Source: an uncultured Bacilli bacterium
GTDB taxonomy: Bacteria > Bacillota_I > Bacilli_A > RF39 > UBA660
DNA length: 42,415 nt
Assembly (NCBI GenBank): GCA_944358405.1
Contig: CALVQX010000014.1
Span: forward strand, 1-42,415
Reading direction: 5' to 3'
Positions within the stretch are counted from its first letter, which is position 1; the number at the start of each line of letters is the position of its first letter. The notes beneath the pieces are model-generated. The model did no database searches, was not told where the DNA came from, and saw only the letters and a program-made list of their open reading frames with translations. The translations under genes were made by a program, and so were the position numbers. Shown here piece after piece: positions 16,429 through 24,508 of this stretch.

Positions 16429-17616
16429 ATGGATAAGGTAATATTAATTAAATATGGGGAACTTACTACGAAAAAGGGAAATCGGAATTTTTTTGTTCAA
16501 ACCTTGTATGAAAATGTAAAAAATAAATTAAAAAATTTTGATATAAAAATAAAAAAAGATCGAGATCGAATGTATATTCAATTTGCTGATCGTGATTTAG
16601 AACAAATCAAAAATATTATAGATAAAATTTTTGGTATTCATATGTATCATATTGCAACAATTGTGGAAACTAATATAGAAGAACTTAAAAAGGAAATTTT
16701 GTCTGTTGTGAGTGATTTTTCTTTTTCTACTTTTAAAGTTGAGACTAAGCGTAGCGATAAAACTTTTCCGTTGAAGAGTTTAGAAATTAGTCGAATTTTA
16801 GGTGGAGTTATCTTAAAAAAATTAGATTCTGTTTCTGTTGATGTTCATCATCCAGAGCTATTAATTCAAGTTGAAATTCGTGAAAAGCATAGCTATATTT
16901 ATTGTAATCGTTATTTTGGTAGTGGTGGTTATCCGGTAGGAACACAACCTAGGTCATTATTGATGCTTTCTGGTGGAATTGATTCTCCTGTTGCTGGATA
17001 TTTGGCGATGAAGCGTGGTGTTCAGCTTGATGCAGTTTATTTTGAGGCTATTCCTCATACAAGTTTAGAAGCACGAAATAAAGTTATTACGCTTACTAAA
17101 AAATTGGCAGTATATACGGATCATATTTATTTACATATTGTAAATTTTACTCCAATTCAAGAGGAAATTTATAAAAATTGTAAACCAGAATATTGTATTA
17201 CTATTATGAGAAGAATGATGTATCGAATTATGGAGCGTTTGGCTGAGAGAAATCATGCGTATGCTATTATCAATGGTGAATCTATTGGACAAGTTGCTAG
17301 TCAAACTTTAGTTAGTATGAATGTAATTAATGAGGTTACTTCTATCCCTGTTATTCGACCTGTTTCTTGTTTAGATAAATTAGAAATTATTGATTTGGCA
17401 AAAAAAATTGATACTTACGAGACTAGTATTTTACCTTATGAAGATTGTTGCACTGTATTTGTACCAAAACATCCCGTAATTCATCCAAAACTTTCTATTG
17501 CGAAAAAGGAAGAAGAAAAATTTAATTTTGATTCTATGATCGATACTGCAATTGAAGAAACACTTCATATGACAATTACCGATGAAGTTTTGGATGAGTT
17601 TTCAAAATTGCTATAA
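16429..17616 (+). CDS. thiI: tRNA 4-thiouridine synthase ThiI
   Basis: A 395-residue protein. It has an N-terminal ferredoxin-like and THUMP region (about 1-165) and a PP-loop ATP-pyrophosphatase domain with SGGIDSP at about 181-187. The fold continues to the end with no C-terminal rhodanese domain, as is usual in Bacillota. It adenylates U8 of tRNA for thiolation and in many species also serves thiazole synthesis. A partner cysteine desulfurase (NifZ) adjoins thiI in Bacillus but is absent here, so sulfur must come from a desulfurase elsewhere. GGAGG precedes the ATG. Confidence 0.95.
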   Translation: MDKVILIKYGELTTKKGNRNFFVQTLYENVKNKLKNFDIKIKKDRDRMYIQFADRDLEQIKNIIDKIFGIHMYHIATIVETNIEELKKEILSVVSDFSFSTFKVETKRSDKTFPLKSLEISRILGGVILKKLDSVSVDVHHPELLIQVEIREKHSYIYCNRYFGSGGYPVGTQPRSLLMLSGGIDSPVAGYLAMKRGVQLDAVYFEAIPHTSLEARNKVITLTKKLAVYTDHIYLHIVNFTPIQEEIYKNCKPEYCITIMRRMMYRIMERLAERNHAYAIINGESIGQVASQTLVSMNVINEVTSIPVIRPVSCLDKLEIIDLAKKIDTYETSILPYEDCCTVFVPKHPVIHPKLSIAKKEEEKFNFDSMIDTAIEETLHMTITDEVLDEFSKLL

Positions 17617-17633
17617 ATTTCCAATACAATTTA

Positions 17634-17663
17634 TGTATTATTTGACAATTATTTCACAACCTA
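17634..17663 (+). promoter_or_regulatory. Candidate sigma-G promoter of the SASP gene
   Basis: TGTATT (17634-17639) and CAACCTA (17657-17663), 17 bases apart, approximate the forespore sigma-G consensus (GNATR, then CATNNTA), each with a mismatch. The location is right for the SASP gene, which is sigma-G dependent in known species. The sequence match alone is weak. Confidence 0.4.
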
Positions 17664-17686
17664 TTAGTGTACAGGAGGTGAAAATA

Positions 17687-17899
17687 ATGAATAACTCAAA
17701 GAATTCTTCTATGAAAATGAGAGTTCCAGGTGCTAAACAAGCTATTGATAAAATGAAATATGAAATAGCTAATGAATTCGGTGTAAATTTAGGACCAGAT
17801 GCTACTAGCCGTGCAAACGGTACAGTTGGTGGTGAAATTACTAGACGTTTAGTACAAAATGGAATGAACCAAGTTAGCGGAAGCTATAACAATAAATAA
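17687..17899 (+). CDS. Small acid-soluble spore protein, alpha/beta type
   Basis: A 70-residue protein with the two conserved SASP helices: about residues 15-33, containing the GPR protease cleavage site Glu-Ile-Ala (YEIANEFGV), and about 46-63 ([15 protein letters not shown]). The [10 protein letters not shown] linker is typical. These proteins coat and protect DNA in dormant spores and are degraded at germination. AGGAGG is eight bases before the ATG at 17687; an in-frame start further upstream lies inside thiI and has no support. The position after thiI matches Bacillus sspA. This is direct proof that the organism has sporulation genes. Confidence 0.97.
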   Translation: MNNSKNSSMKMRVPGAKQAIDKMKYEIANEFGVNLGPDATSRANGTVGGEITRRLVQNGMNQVSGSYNNK

Positions 17900-17907
17900 G
17901 TGTAGCT

Positions 17908-17942
17908 TAAAAGATAGGTGATCTTACCTATCTTTTGTTTTT
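17908..17942 (+). terminator. Terminator of the SASP gene
   Basis: An 11-bp perfect stem (17908-17918 with 17925-17935), a 6-base loop and a T-run. The rest of the gap to 18161 is AT-rich with only the ackA1 promoter recognisable. Confidence 0.9.
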
Positions 17943-18103
17943 TGAAATAATAATTTAGGGATTCTATTGTAAATTGGTTATAAATTTGATGATTAATAAT
18001 TTATTCTATTATTTTTTGTTTTTTCGATGTTTTTATTTATCAATTGAATATGAAATTGTAATTTTAAATGTTGAGTCAATACTAAAAAAGATTCTTGTGC
18101 TTA

Positions 18104-18132
18104 TTGACATTTTCTCAAGCCTTTGATAATCT
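18104..18132 (+). promoter_or_regulatory. Promoter of ackA1
   Basis: A perfect -35 TTGACA (18104-18109), a 17-base spacer ending in TGA, and a weak -10 TAATCT (18127-18132). The extended -10 may compensate. Confidence 0.6.
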
Positions 18133-18161
18133 ATGTTTATCTTGTAAAGTGAGGGAAGAAT

Positions 18162-19352
18162 ATGAAATTATTATCAGTAAATGCTGGAAGTAGTTCGTTA
18201 AAATTTCGTTTGTACGAAATGCCAGAAGAGACGCTATTAATGAAAGGAATGTTTGAGAGAATCGGCTTGGAAGGTTCTAGTTATAGTATTCGTATTGGTG
18301 AGGAGAAACAAGGTTCTCTTATCGAACTTAAAGATCATAATGATGCAGTTAAACTTTTATTAGAACAATTGATTGAGAATGGTGTTGTTCAATCTTTGGA
18401 TGAAATAGAGGCTGTTGGTCATAGAGTAGTTCATGGAGGAAATAAATATTCTAAAAGTGTAGAGATTAATGATAGGGTGTTAATGGAAATAGAAGCGATT
18501 TCTCCACTTGCTCCACTTCATAATCCTGCTGCAGTAAAGGGAATTCATGCTTTTTTAAAAAATATGCCAAATGCAAAAATGGTTGCATGTTTTGATACTG
18601 CTTTTCATCAAACTATGGATGAGGCAACTTATTTATATCCAGTTCCTTATGAGTGGTATGTAAAATATGATGTTCGTAAATATGGGTTTCATGGATTGAG
18701 CCATAAGTTCATTACAGAAAAGATGACAGAAATGTTAGGTAAAAAGCCAAACCTTATTATTTGTCATATTGGTAATGGTGGCAGTGTTACTGCTGTTAAA
18801 GAAGGATTATGTATCGATACTTCAATGGGATTTACACCAAATGCTGGAATTATGATGGGAACTCGTTCGGGGGATATTGATTATTCTTTGATTAGTTATG
18901 TTATGAAAAAAGAAGAACGGAATTTAGAATGGATTGATAATCAATTAAATAAGGCTAGTGGTCTAGAAGGAATTGCTGGAATGAGTGATCTTAGAGATTT
19001 AGATCGTGCATTTGAAGCGAATGAACAAAAGGCTTTGTTGGCTATTGAAATGTATACAAATAAAATTGTTGATTATATTGCTAAATACTATGTGAAATTA
19101 GGTGGTATTGTTGATGCGATTTGTTTTACTGCAGGTGGTGGAGAAAATGATGACATTATTCGTGGTGAAACATTGAAAAAATTGTATCCTCTAGGCATTC
19201 TTTTAGATAGTGCTAAAAATAAAGAAGCCATCGTTCGAAAAGGAGTGGAAGGAATTATTACTACAGAAGATTCTAAGATTCCAGTTTATGTTTTGGCAAC
19301 GGATGAGGAATTGATGATTGCTAGAGATACTTACGATGTGGTTGAAAAATAA
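18162..19352 (+). CDS. ackA: Acetate kinase, first copy (altered nucleotide loop)
   Basis: A 396-residue ASKHA-fold kinase that makes ATP from acetyl phosphate. The catalytic set known from Methanosarcina AckA is present: Asn7 and Ser10/Ser12 in NAGSSS, Arg88 in GHRVVHGG, Asp145 in FDTAFHQT, His177 in YGFHGLSH, Arg235 in MGTRSGD, and Glu383 in DEELMIARD. The nucleotide loop, usually FTAGxGENS with Ile or Val, reads FTAGGGEND (Gly326, Asp330). The usual GDIDPS reads GDIDYS. It is likely an active acyl kinase, but its nucleotide preference or kinetics may differ. It is transcribed alone, with its own promoter and terminator. Confidence 0.92.
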   Translation: MKLLSVNAGSSSLKFRLYEMPEETLLMKGMFERIGLEGSSYSIRIGEEKQGSLIELKDHNDAVKLLLEQLIENGVVQSLDEIEAVGHRVVHGGNKYSKSVEINDRVLMEIEAISPLAPLHNPAAVKGIHAFLKNMPNAKMVACFDTAFHQTMDEATYLYPVPYEWYVKYDVRKYGFHGLSHKFITEKMTEMLGKKPNLIICHIGNGGSVTAVKEGLCIDTSMGFTPNAGIMMGTRSGDIDYSLISYVMKKEERNLEWIDNQLNKASGLEGIAGMSDLRDLDRAFEANEQKALLAIEMYTNKIVDYIAKYYVKLGGIVDAICFTAGGGENDDIIRGETLKKLYPLGILLDSAKNKEAIVRKGVEGIITTEDSKIPVYVLATDEELMIARDTYDVVEK

Positions 19353-19372
19353 GATAGAAATATCTTTTTTTT
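19351..19372 (+). terminator. Terminator of ackA1
   Basis: AAGATA-GAAA-TATCTT followed by more T, starting inside the ackA1 stop codon. Confidence 0.75.
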
Positions 19373-19605
19373 GTTTATAATGTAGAAAGCGAGAACAAAA
19401 AAACTTTGGTAGCAATTACTGGATGTTAATCTTGGGGGAAGTAGGGTACTTGGTCTATGAGGTAGGAGTTTTGGGAGGAGTGATCAAAATTAATTAAGTT
19501 TACTTGATGCTTTTGTTTAGGGTAAAAATGTTTCTTCTTTTTCAGATATTTTATTTATAAATTTAAAATTATTAATTTTTACTATCTTGAAGTTTTTTCC
19601 CGTGG

Positions 19606-19611
19606 TATAAT
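19606..19611 (+). promoter_or_regulatory. Extended -10 promoter of the repeat-rich membrane protein gene
   Basis: A perfect TATAAT preceded by TGG, 33 bases before the ATG. No good -35 is visible at 17 bases. Confidence 0.55.
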
Positions 19612-19643
19612 ATTAATATAATAGTGTAGAGTGGAGGATTTTT

Positions 19644-21098
19644 ATGGCTGATAAATTAACTAAGTTTTTTGGAGGTTTAGTTTTTCTAACGACACTTTTA
19701 CTTATTGTTTTTCTATTTGTTTCGGGGATACCTTCTGTTGTCCAAAATATTACTTTATTTGTTTTTCTATTTTGTTTTATTGCTTTTATTAATTCTGCAC
19801 ATCGAAAAAAAGATGGAACAGGGCTTTTTTCTATTTTTGCAGTAATTGGTTCTTTGATTATTTTAGTAGTTGCAATTTTGATTTTCATGGGTATTATCAA
19901 GTTTAATATGGCAAAGCTTATTAAAAATCCATCCTCTTTTTATAATCAATTTAAATTAGCACTTTTTGGTGTTGTTGCGGTTGTTGCTTTTACAGGAATT
20001 TCCATCGTTTCCAACACCATTAGTAATCATCGCTCTGTTAAAATTTTGAGAGGCATTGTTATTCTTTGTTTTCTTCTTTTTCTTATTTTTTATGCATTGA
20101 TTATATTTGGAGTGGTCTCTTCTAGTGATATTACTTCTAATCTTGTTTTAGCTTTTGCTTTGTTATTGATTGTTGGGTTTGCTTTTGTATTGGTATTTGA
20201 TAAGATTACTTCATTTTCTAAAATTTCACAATTGGAAGCTAAATGTGAGGAATTTGAGGATACTATTTTGAAGTTAGAGTCGGATTTGTCTGATGCTAGA
20301 AAGGAAAAGGCTGCTGCAGATGATAGAGCAGCAAAATTTAGTCAAGCAATTTCTGCTACTGCTTCTCAGCAACACTATAATGCTACTTTACAGGCTATGG
20401 CGATAAATTCTGGTGCTGTGGAAAACCTTTCGATAGGAGATACTCAGGAAGAAGAGAAGATTTCTCAGACTTCTGCTGTATCTGAAGTACAGGATAATTT
20501 TAATCCTATCCCTCAGCTTATTTTAGATGTACCAGATTCTTCTTCTACCTCTCCTTCTGATATTTATTCCGATGCTACTAGTGAAATGACTACAGATGTA
20601 AGTCTTGCACCGAATGATGTTGATGATTCTGTAGGATATGATACAGGAGGTGAAGCTACGACGGAAGAAGTTGTTCCTACTGATGATGTTGTTGTTGATG
20701 ATACTGTAAGTGTACCTGTTACCGAGGAGGGTGCTGTTGATGATTCTGTAGAATATGATACAGGAGGTGATTCTGCAACGGAAGAAGTTGTTCCTACTGA
20801 TGACGTTTCTGTTGATAATTCTATAAGCGATTCTGTTGCCGAAGGAGATGTCATTGATGATTCCGCAGAATATGATACAGAAAATGAAGTTGCAACGGAA
20901 GAAGTTGTTCCTACTGATGACGTTTCTGTTGATAATTCTGTAAGTGATCCTGTTGCCGAAGGAGAGGCTGTTGATGATGTAGCGAGTGAATCTGTGGGAC
21001 AAGAAGAAGTTACCCAAGAATCTAGTGATAGTAATGTCGTTGCTGCTTTAGGTGAGGATGTTGTTTCTGATTCTGATAATTCTCCTTCTCATTTATAA
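19644..21098 (+). CDS. Membrane protein with coiled coil and acidic 39-residue repeats, unknown function
   Basis: A 484-residue protein. About five hydrophobic helices cover residues 12-190, followed by a helix of coiled-coil pattern (about 192-235, ISQLEAKCEEFEDTILKLESDL). A long acidic, Ser/Thr/Val-rich tail follows (from about 255) with three tandem 39-residue repeats (VDDSxxYDTxxxxxTEEVVPTDDV) and a fragment of a fourth. The tail has no positive patches and no LPxTG. By charge distribution it could be cytosolic or extracellular; I cannot decide. It sits between the two acetate kinases but has its own promoter and terminator, so a metabolic link is not implied. The gene start is well supported by GGAGG at six bases. 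Confidence 0.75.
   Translation: MADKLTKFFGGLVFLTTLLLIVFLFVSGIPSVVQNITLFVFLFCFIAFINSAHRKKDGTGLFSIFAVIGSLIILVVAILIFMGIIKFNMAKLIKNPSSFYNQFKLALFGVVAVVAFTGISIVSNTISNHRSVKILRGIVILCFLLFLIFYALIIFGVVSSSDITSNLVLAFALLLIVGFAFVLVFDKITSFSKISQLEAKCEEFEDTILKLESDLSDARKEKAAADDRAAKFSQAISATASQQHYNATLQAMAINSGAVENLSIGDTQEEEKISQTSAVSEVQDNFNPIPQLILDVPDSSSTSPSDIYSDATSEMTTDVSLAPNDVDDSVGYDTGGEATTEEVVPTDDVVVDDTVSVPVTEEGAVDDSVEYDTGGDSATEEVVPTDDVSVDNSISDSVAEGDVIDDSAEYDTENEVATEEVVPTDDVSVDNSVSDPVAEGEAVDDVASESVGQEEVTQESSDSNVVAALGEDVVSDSDNSPSHL
20619..20969 (+). repeat. Three tandem 117-bp coding repeats
   Basis: Units at 20619-20735, 20736-20852 and 20853-20969, each 39 codons, followed by a decayed fourth. Units two and three are closer to each other than to unit one, and the stretch encoding EEVVPTDDV is nearly unchanged in DNA. 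Confidence 0.88.
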
Positions 21099-21116
21099 TT
21101 GTTATAATGTTATATG

Positions 21117-21143
21117 AAATACTATAAATATAGTATTTTTTTC
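21117..21143 (+). terminator. Terminator of the repeat-rich membrane protein gene
   Basis: AAATACTATA-AA-TATAGTATTT followed by a T-run, about 20 bases after the stop. Confidence 0.75.
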
Positions 21144-21211
21144 TTTCGTTGCTTTGCTTATTTTAATTGTTGTTGTATAATAATATTAGATTTATAGAAA
21201 GAGGTAAGGAA

Positions 21212-22393
21212 ATGAAAATAATATCTATTAATGCAGGAAGTAGTTCCTTAAAGTTTAGTTTATTTGATATGAAAGATGAGCATGTGATTGCTTCTGGATT
21301 GTTTGAAAGAATTGGAATTGAAGGAAGTAACTATACAATTAAGTTTAATGGAGAGAAAATTACTCAGGAGATAGAGTTGTCTACTCATGTAGATGCTGTT
21401 AATATTTTGCTAGATAAGCTTACTGATTTAAATATTATTTCTTCTTTGGATGAGATTGATGGTGTTGGTCATCGTATTGTACAGGGAAAGGATTTATTTC
21501 AAGAGTCAGTTATTGTTACTGATGAGGTTATGGAAAAGTTAGAGGAGATTAAGGGTTTTGCACCGCTTCATAATCCTGCTAATATGTTGGGAATTGAAGC
21601 TTTTCGTAAGGTATTACCAAATGTACCAATGGTAGCTGTTTTTGATACGGCATTTCATCAAACTATGGACAAGACGACTTATTTATATCCTGTGCCTTAT
21701 TCTTGGTATGAAGATTATGGGGTTCGTAAGTATGGTGCTCACGGTACTTCACATCGTTATATTACTGAGACCGTAAAAAAAATATTAGGAAGAGAAGCTT
21801 TTCGTTTAATTAGTTGTCATATTGGTAATGGTGGTAGTATTACTGCTATTAAGGATGGTGTGTGTGTAGATACTTCGATGGGATTTACACCACTTGCAGG
21901 AATTATGATGGGTACGCGTTCTGGTGATATAGATCCTTCTGTTATACCTTATGTTATGGAAAAGGAAGGTAAGAATGCTAGTGAAGTTATCGATGATTTA
22001 AATAAACGTAGTGGTCTTTTTGGAATGAGTGAGTATAGTAGTGATATGCGTGATATTGTGGAGCAGTGTGACATGCAAAATGAAAAATGCTTGGTCGCTC
22101 GTCAAAAGTATGTTCGCCGTATCGTAGATTACATAGCACAATATTATGTTCTTCTTGGTGGTGCTGATGTTATTGTCTTTACTGCAGGTGTTGGTGAAAA
22201 TAGTGTTCCTGTTCGTAGAGAAATTTGTGAAAAATTAGCTTGCTTGGGTGTTAAAATAGATTTGGATCTTAATAATCAACGTGGTGAAATTACGAAAATT
22301 AGTACAGAGGATTCTTCTATTGCTGTTTATATTATTCCAACGGATGAAGAATTGATGATAGCTAGAGATACTCTTCATTTAATTCATAGATAG
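21212..22393 (+). CDS. ackA: Acetate kinase, second copy (enlarged acyl pocket predicted)
   Basis: A 393-residue acetate kinase family protein, clearly paralogous to ackA1. Catalytic residues are kept (Asn7, Arg88, Asp145, His177, the Arg in MGTRSGD, and DEELMIARD), and the nucleotide loop is the canonical FTAGVGENS. Two unusual changes are visible. The conserved GHRVVHGG reads GHRIVQGKD. The Phe that precedes the catalytic His (Phe179 in Methanosarcina, part of the hydrophobic acetate pocket) is Ala176 (YGAHGTSH). A smaller side chain could admit longer acyl groups such as propionate. The ATG at 21212 follows AGAGG by seven bases; an earlier start adds 15 residues ahead of the MKIISINAGS beginning. 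The nrnA-like gene follows after nine bases. Confidence 0.92.
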   Translation: MKIISINAGSSSLKFSLFDMKDEHVIASGLFERIGIEGSNYTIKFNGEKITQEIELSTHVDAVNILLDKLTDLNIISSLDEIDGVGHRIVQGKDLFQESVIVTDEVMEKLEEIKGFAPLHNPANMLGIEAFRKVLPNVPMVAVFDTAFHQTMDKTTYLYPVPYSWYEDYGVRKYGAHGTSHRYITETVKKILGREAFRLISCHIGNGGSITAIKDGVCVDTSMGFTPLAGIMMGTRSGDIDPSVIPYVMEKEGKNASEVIDDLNKRSGLFGMSEYSSDMRDIVEQCDMQNEKCLVARQKYVRRIVDYIAQYYVLLGGADVIVFTAGVGENSVPVRREICEKLACLGVKIDLDLNNQRGEITKISTEDSSIAVYIIPTDEELMIARDTLHLIHR

Positions 22394-22402
22394 GAATAGA
22401 AA

Positions 22403-23371
22403 ATGTATCAAGATATATATAATCAAATTGAAAAATACGATACCATTGTAATTGCTAGGCATATTGGAGTAGATCCTGATGCTTTGGCTAGTCAACTTGC
22501 ATTACGCGATTCTATTCGCCTTACTTTTCCTGAAAAGAAGGTTTATGCTATTGGAACTAGCAGTGCAAAGTTTTTACGTATTGGAAGATTAGATAAATTA
22601 GAAAAAGTAGAAAATGCTTTGTTAATTGTTACTGATACACCAGATAAAAAAAGAGTTGATTCTGTAGATTTTTCACAATTTTCTTATATGATTAAAATAG
22701 ATCATCATCCTTTTGTAGAGCATTTTTGTGATTTGGAATTAATTGAGGATACTGCTTCATCTACTTGTGAAATTATTATGAAATTAATTCTTCATACCAA
22801 TCTTTGTTGTGATTGTAAAATTTCTGAATTGTTATTTATTGGACTTGCCTCTGATTCTAATCGATTTTTATTTAATAGTTGTACTTCTGAGACCTTTTCT
22901 TTGGTTGCCCAATTTATGAGGGAATATCCGTTTGATTTGGCAGCATCTTATGAGAAATTATATCTTCGTCCTTTGAATGAAGTTCGATTGGAAGGTTATA
23001 TTGCCCTTCATATGATCGTTACAGAGAATTCTCTTGGTTATATTAAAATTACAGATGAAATTATTAACCAATTTGGGGTAGATAGTGCTGCAGCTGGTAA
23101 TATGGTTAATAATTTTAACTTTATTGATGATGTTTTAGTATGGGTGACGATTACTGAAGATGTGAAGAATTCACAAATCCGTGTATCGATTCGTTCTAGA
23201 GGTCCTGAAATTAATCAAGTTGCAGAAAAGTATCATGGTGGGGGACATAAATATGCATCTGGAGTGAAGTTAAAGACTTTTGATGATGCAATGAAGTTGA
23301 TTAGTGATTTAGATCAGTTGTTGAAAGAATATAAACTTGCACAAAAGGAGGAGAAACTTCATGGTAATTAA
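22403..23371 (+). CDS. nrnA: DHH-family phosphoesterase, NrnA-like oligoribonuclease / pAp phosphatase
   Basis: A 322-residue DHH/DHHA1 protein. Mn-binding motifs are GVDPDALASQ (about residues 23-32), the Asp in TDTPD, and DHHP (about 100). The C-terminal DHHA1 substrate loop is GGGHKYASG (about 285-293). NrnA enzymes degrade 2-5-mer RNAs (nanoRNA) and dephosphorylate 3'-phosphoadenosine 5'-phosphate; some relatives hydrolyse linear or cyclic dinucleotides. Length and motif order fit NrnA rather than the membrane-bound GdpP. It lies nine bases after ackA2 with a weak ribosome-binding site and overlaps engB by 11 bases, so the three are probably co-transcribed. Confidence 0.87.
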   Translation: MYQDIYNQIEKYDTIVIARHIGVDPDALASQLALRDSIRLTFPEKKVYAIGTSSAKFLRIGRLDKLEKVENALLIVTDTPDKKRVDSVDFSQFSYMIKIDHHPFVEHFCDLELIEDTASSTCEIIMKLILHTNLCCDCKISELLFIGLASDSNRFLFNSCTSETFSLVAQFMREYPFDLAASYEKLYLRPLNEVRLEGYIALHMIVTENSLGYIKITDEIINQFGVDSAAAGNMVNNFNFIDDVLVWVTITEDVKNSQIRVSIRSRGPEINQVAEKYHGGGHKYASGVKLKTFDDAMKLISDLDQLLKEYKLAQKEEKLHGN

Positions 23372-23957
23372 AGATGTTAGTTTGGCAGTGATAGCAACTA
23401 GAAGAAGTCAATATCCAAGTGAGGGTAGACCAGAATTTCTTTTAGTAGGTCGTAGTAATGTTGGAAAAAGTAGCTTTATTAATGCGATTTTATCTCGTAA
23501 AAATTTGGCTTATACTTCAGCAAAGCCAGGGAAAACGCAGACATTAAATTTTTATGATGTTAATCATCAATTTTATTTAATCGATGTTCCTGGATATGGA
23601 TATGCTGCCACTGATAAGAAAACTCAAGCAAAATTTGGTATGATGATTGAAGAATATTTAGAAAAACGAGATGTTTTAAAGAGGGTATTTATGCTGATTG
23701 ATTTTCGTCATAAACCAACAGAAGATGATTTACTTATGTATAATTTTTTAAAGTATTATAATTTACCAGTTACTGTTGTTGCTACTAAAGCAGATAAGGT
23801 TGGTGGTAGTAAGAAAGCTAAAAATTTAAAGTCTATTTTAGATACTTTAGATTTGGTAGTAGGAGATGATTTAGTAGTATTTTCTAGTGTTACTAAATTA
23901 GGTGTCAAAGAGGTTTTGAAAAAAATAGAAGACTTAGCAAGTGAGGAAACTATCTAA
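23361..23957 (+). CDS. engB: Ribosome biogenesis GTPase EngB (YsxC/YihA)
   Basis: A 198-residue TRAFAC GTPase. G1 is GRSNVGKSS (about residues 30-38), G3 is DVPGYG (about 75), G4 is TKAD (about 142), and G5 is SSVTKLG near the C-terminus. PGKTQTLNF in the switch region is characteristic of EngB. It is needed for assembly of the 50S subunit. The ATG at 23361 follows AAGGAGGAG; upstream in-frame codons lie within nrnA. Its first 11 bases overlap the end of nrnA, so translation is coupled. Confidence 0.95.
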   Translation: MVIKDVSLAVIATRRSQYPSEGRPEFLLVGRSNVGKSSFINAILSRKNLAYTSAKPGKTQTLNFYDVNHQFYLIDVPGYGYAATDKKTQAKFGMMIEEYLEKRDVLKRVFMLIDFRHKPTEDDLLMYNFLKYYNLPVTVVATKADKVGGSKKAKNLKSILDTLDLVVGDDLVVFSSVTKLGVKEVLKKIEDLASEETI

Positions 23958-23988
23958 GTCTTTTTCATATATTAATATAGGTGAATAT

Positions 23989-24441
23989 ATGAAGATTGAA
24001 GTTATGTCTAAGGAATGTTTTTCTATTTTTATTAATCGATTGTATTTTTCTTTGGAAGATTATACTGATAGGGAACGGTTAGTGGAAAATGTGAAGAATA
24101 TCCTCAAAAAGATGAAATCTAGACTTAATTTACGTGGTTTTTATAAAATTAAAGTTTTTGTTCATGAAAAAGTAGGTGTCTTTTTAGATGCTATCAAATT
24201 AGAAGATCTTGATTATTCTAATGCGTTAGATTTAAGAGTCATCGTCTTTTTAGATGAAAAAATTTATTTTGAAACAGAGGATTATTTTGTTATTGAACAC
24301 ATTCCAGGAATTCGTTATTATCGTAATAAATATTATTGTTTAGTAGATGATATTGATAATCTTTATGAGGTCTTAGAATTTGGTAAGTTTATTTATGGGG
24401 AAGATGTAGTACAAATGTTGAATTATAGTATTGTATTATGA
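23989..24441 (+). CDS. Hypothetical protein, 150 residues
   Basis: A soluble, Tyr/Phe/Asp-rich protein of alternating helices and strands (KIKVFVHEKVGVFLDAIKLED, RVIVFLDEKIYFE, cited as landmarks). I do not recognise it. The ATG at 23989 follows AGGTGA closely. A longer form starting at 23941 would overlap engB and has no ribosome-binding site. It is probably transcribed with engB, because no promoter is visible in the 31-base gap. There is no signal peptide or membrane helix. Confidence 0.65.
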   Translation: MKIEVMSKECFSIFINRLYFSLEDYTDRERLVENVKNILKKMKSRLNLRGFYKIKVFVHEKVGVFLDAIKLEDLDYSNALDLRVIVFLDEKIYFETEDYFVIEHIPGIRYYRNKYYCLVDDIDNLYEVLEFGKFIYGEDVVQMLNYSIVL

Positions 24442-24444
24442 AAT

Positions 24445-24473
24445 TTGTCAGTTTTTTCTTTTTGTGATATAAT
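24445..24473 (+). promoter_or_regulatory. Promoter of the membrane-anchored hypothetical gene
   Basis: TTGTCA (24445-24450), a 17-base spacer and TATAAT (24468-24473) preceded by TGA (extended -10). Confidence 0.75.
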
Positions 24474-24508
24474 TACAAAATATTCTTGTATTTATAAGGA
24501 GATTATTT

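Noticed and set aside
20619..20969. Tandem repeats as a CRISPR array or origin iterons
   Set aside because: The repeats are contiguous 117-base coding units with codon-level conservation and no spacers.
20523..21017. Long open frame on the minus strand across the 117-bp repeats
   Set aside because: It is antisense to the repeat-rich membrane protein, arises from repeated low-complexity DNA, and has no ribosome-binding site or family resemblance.
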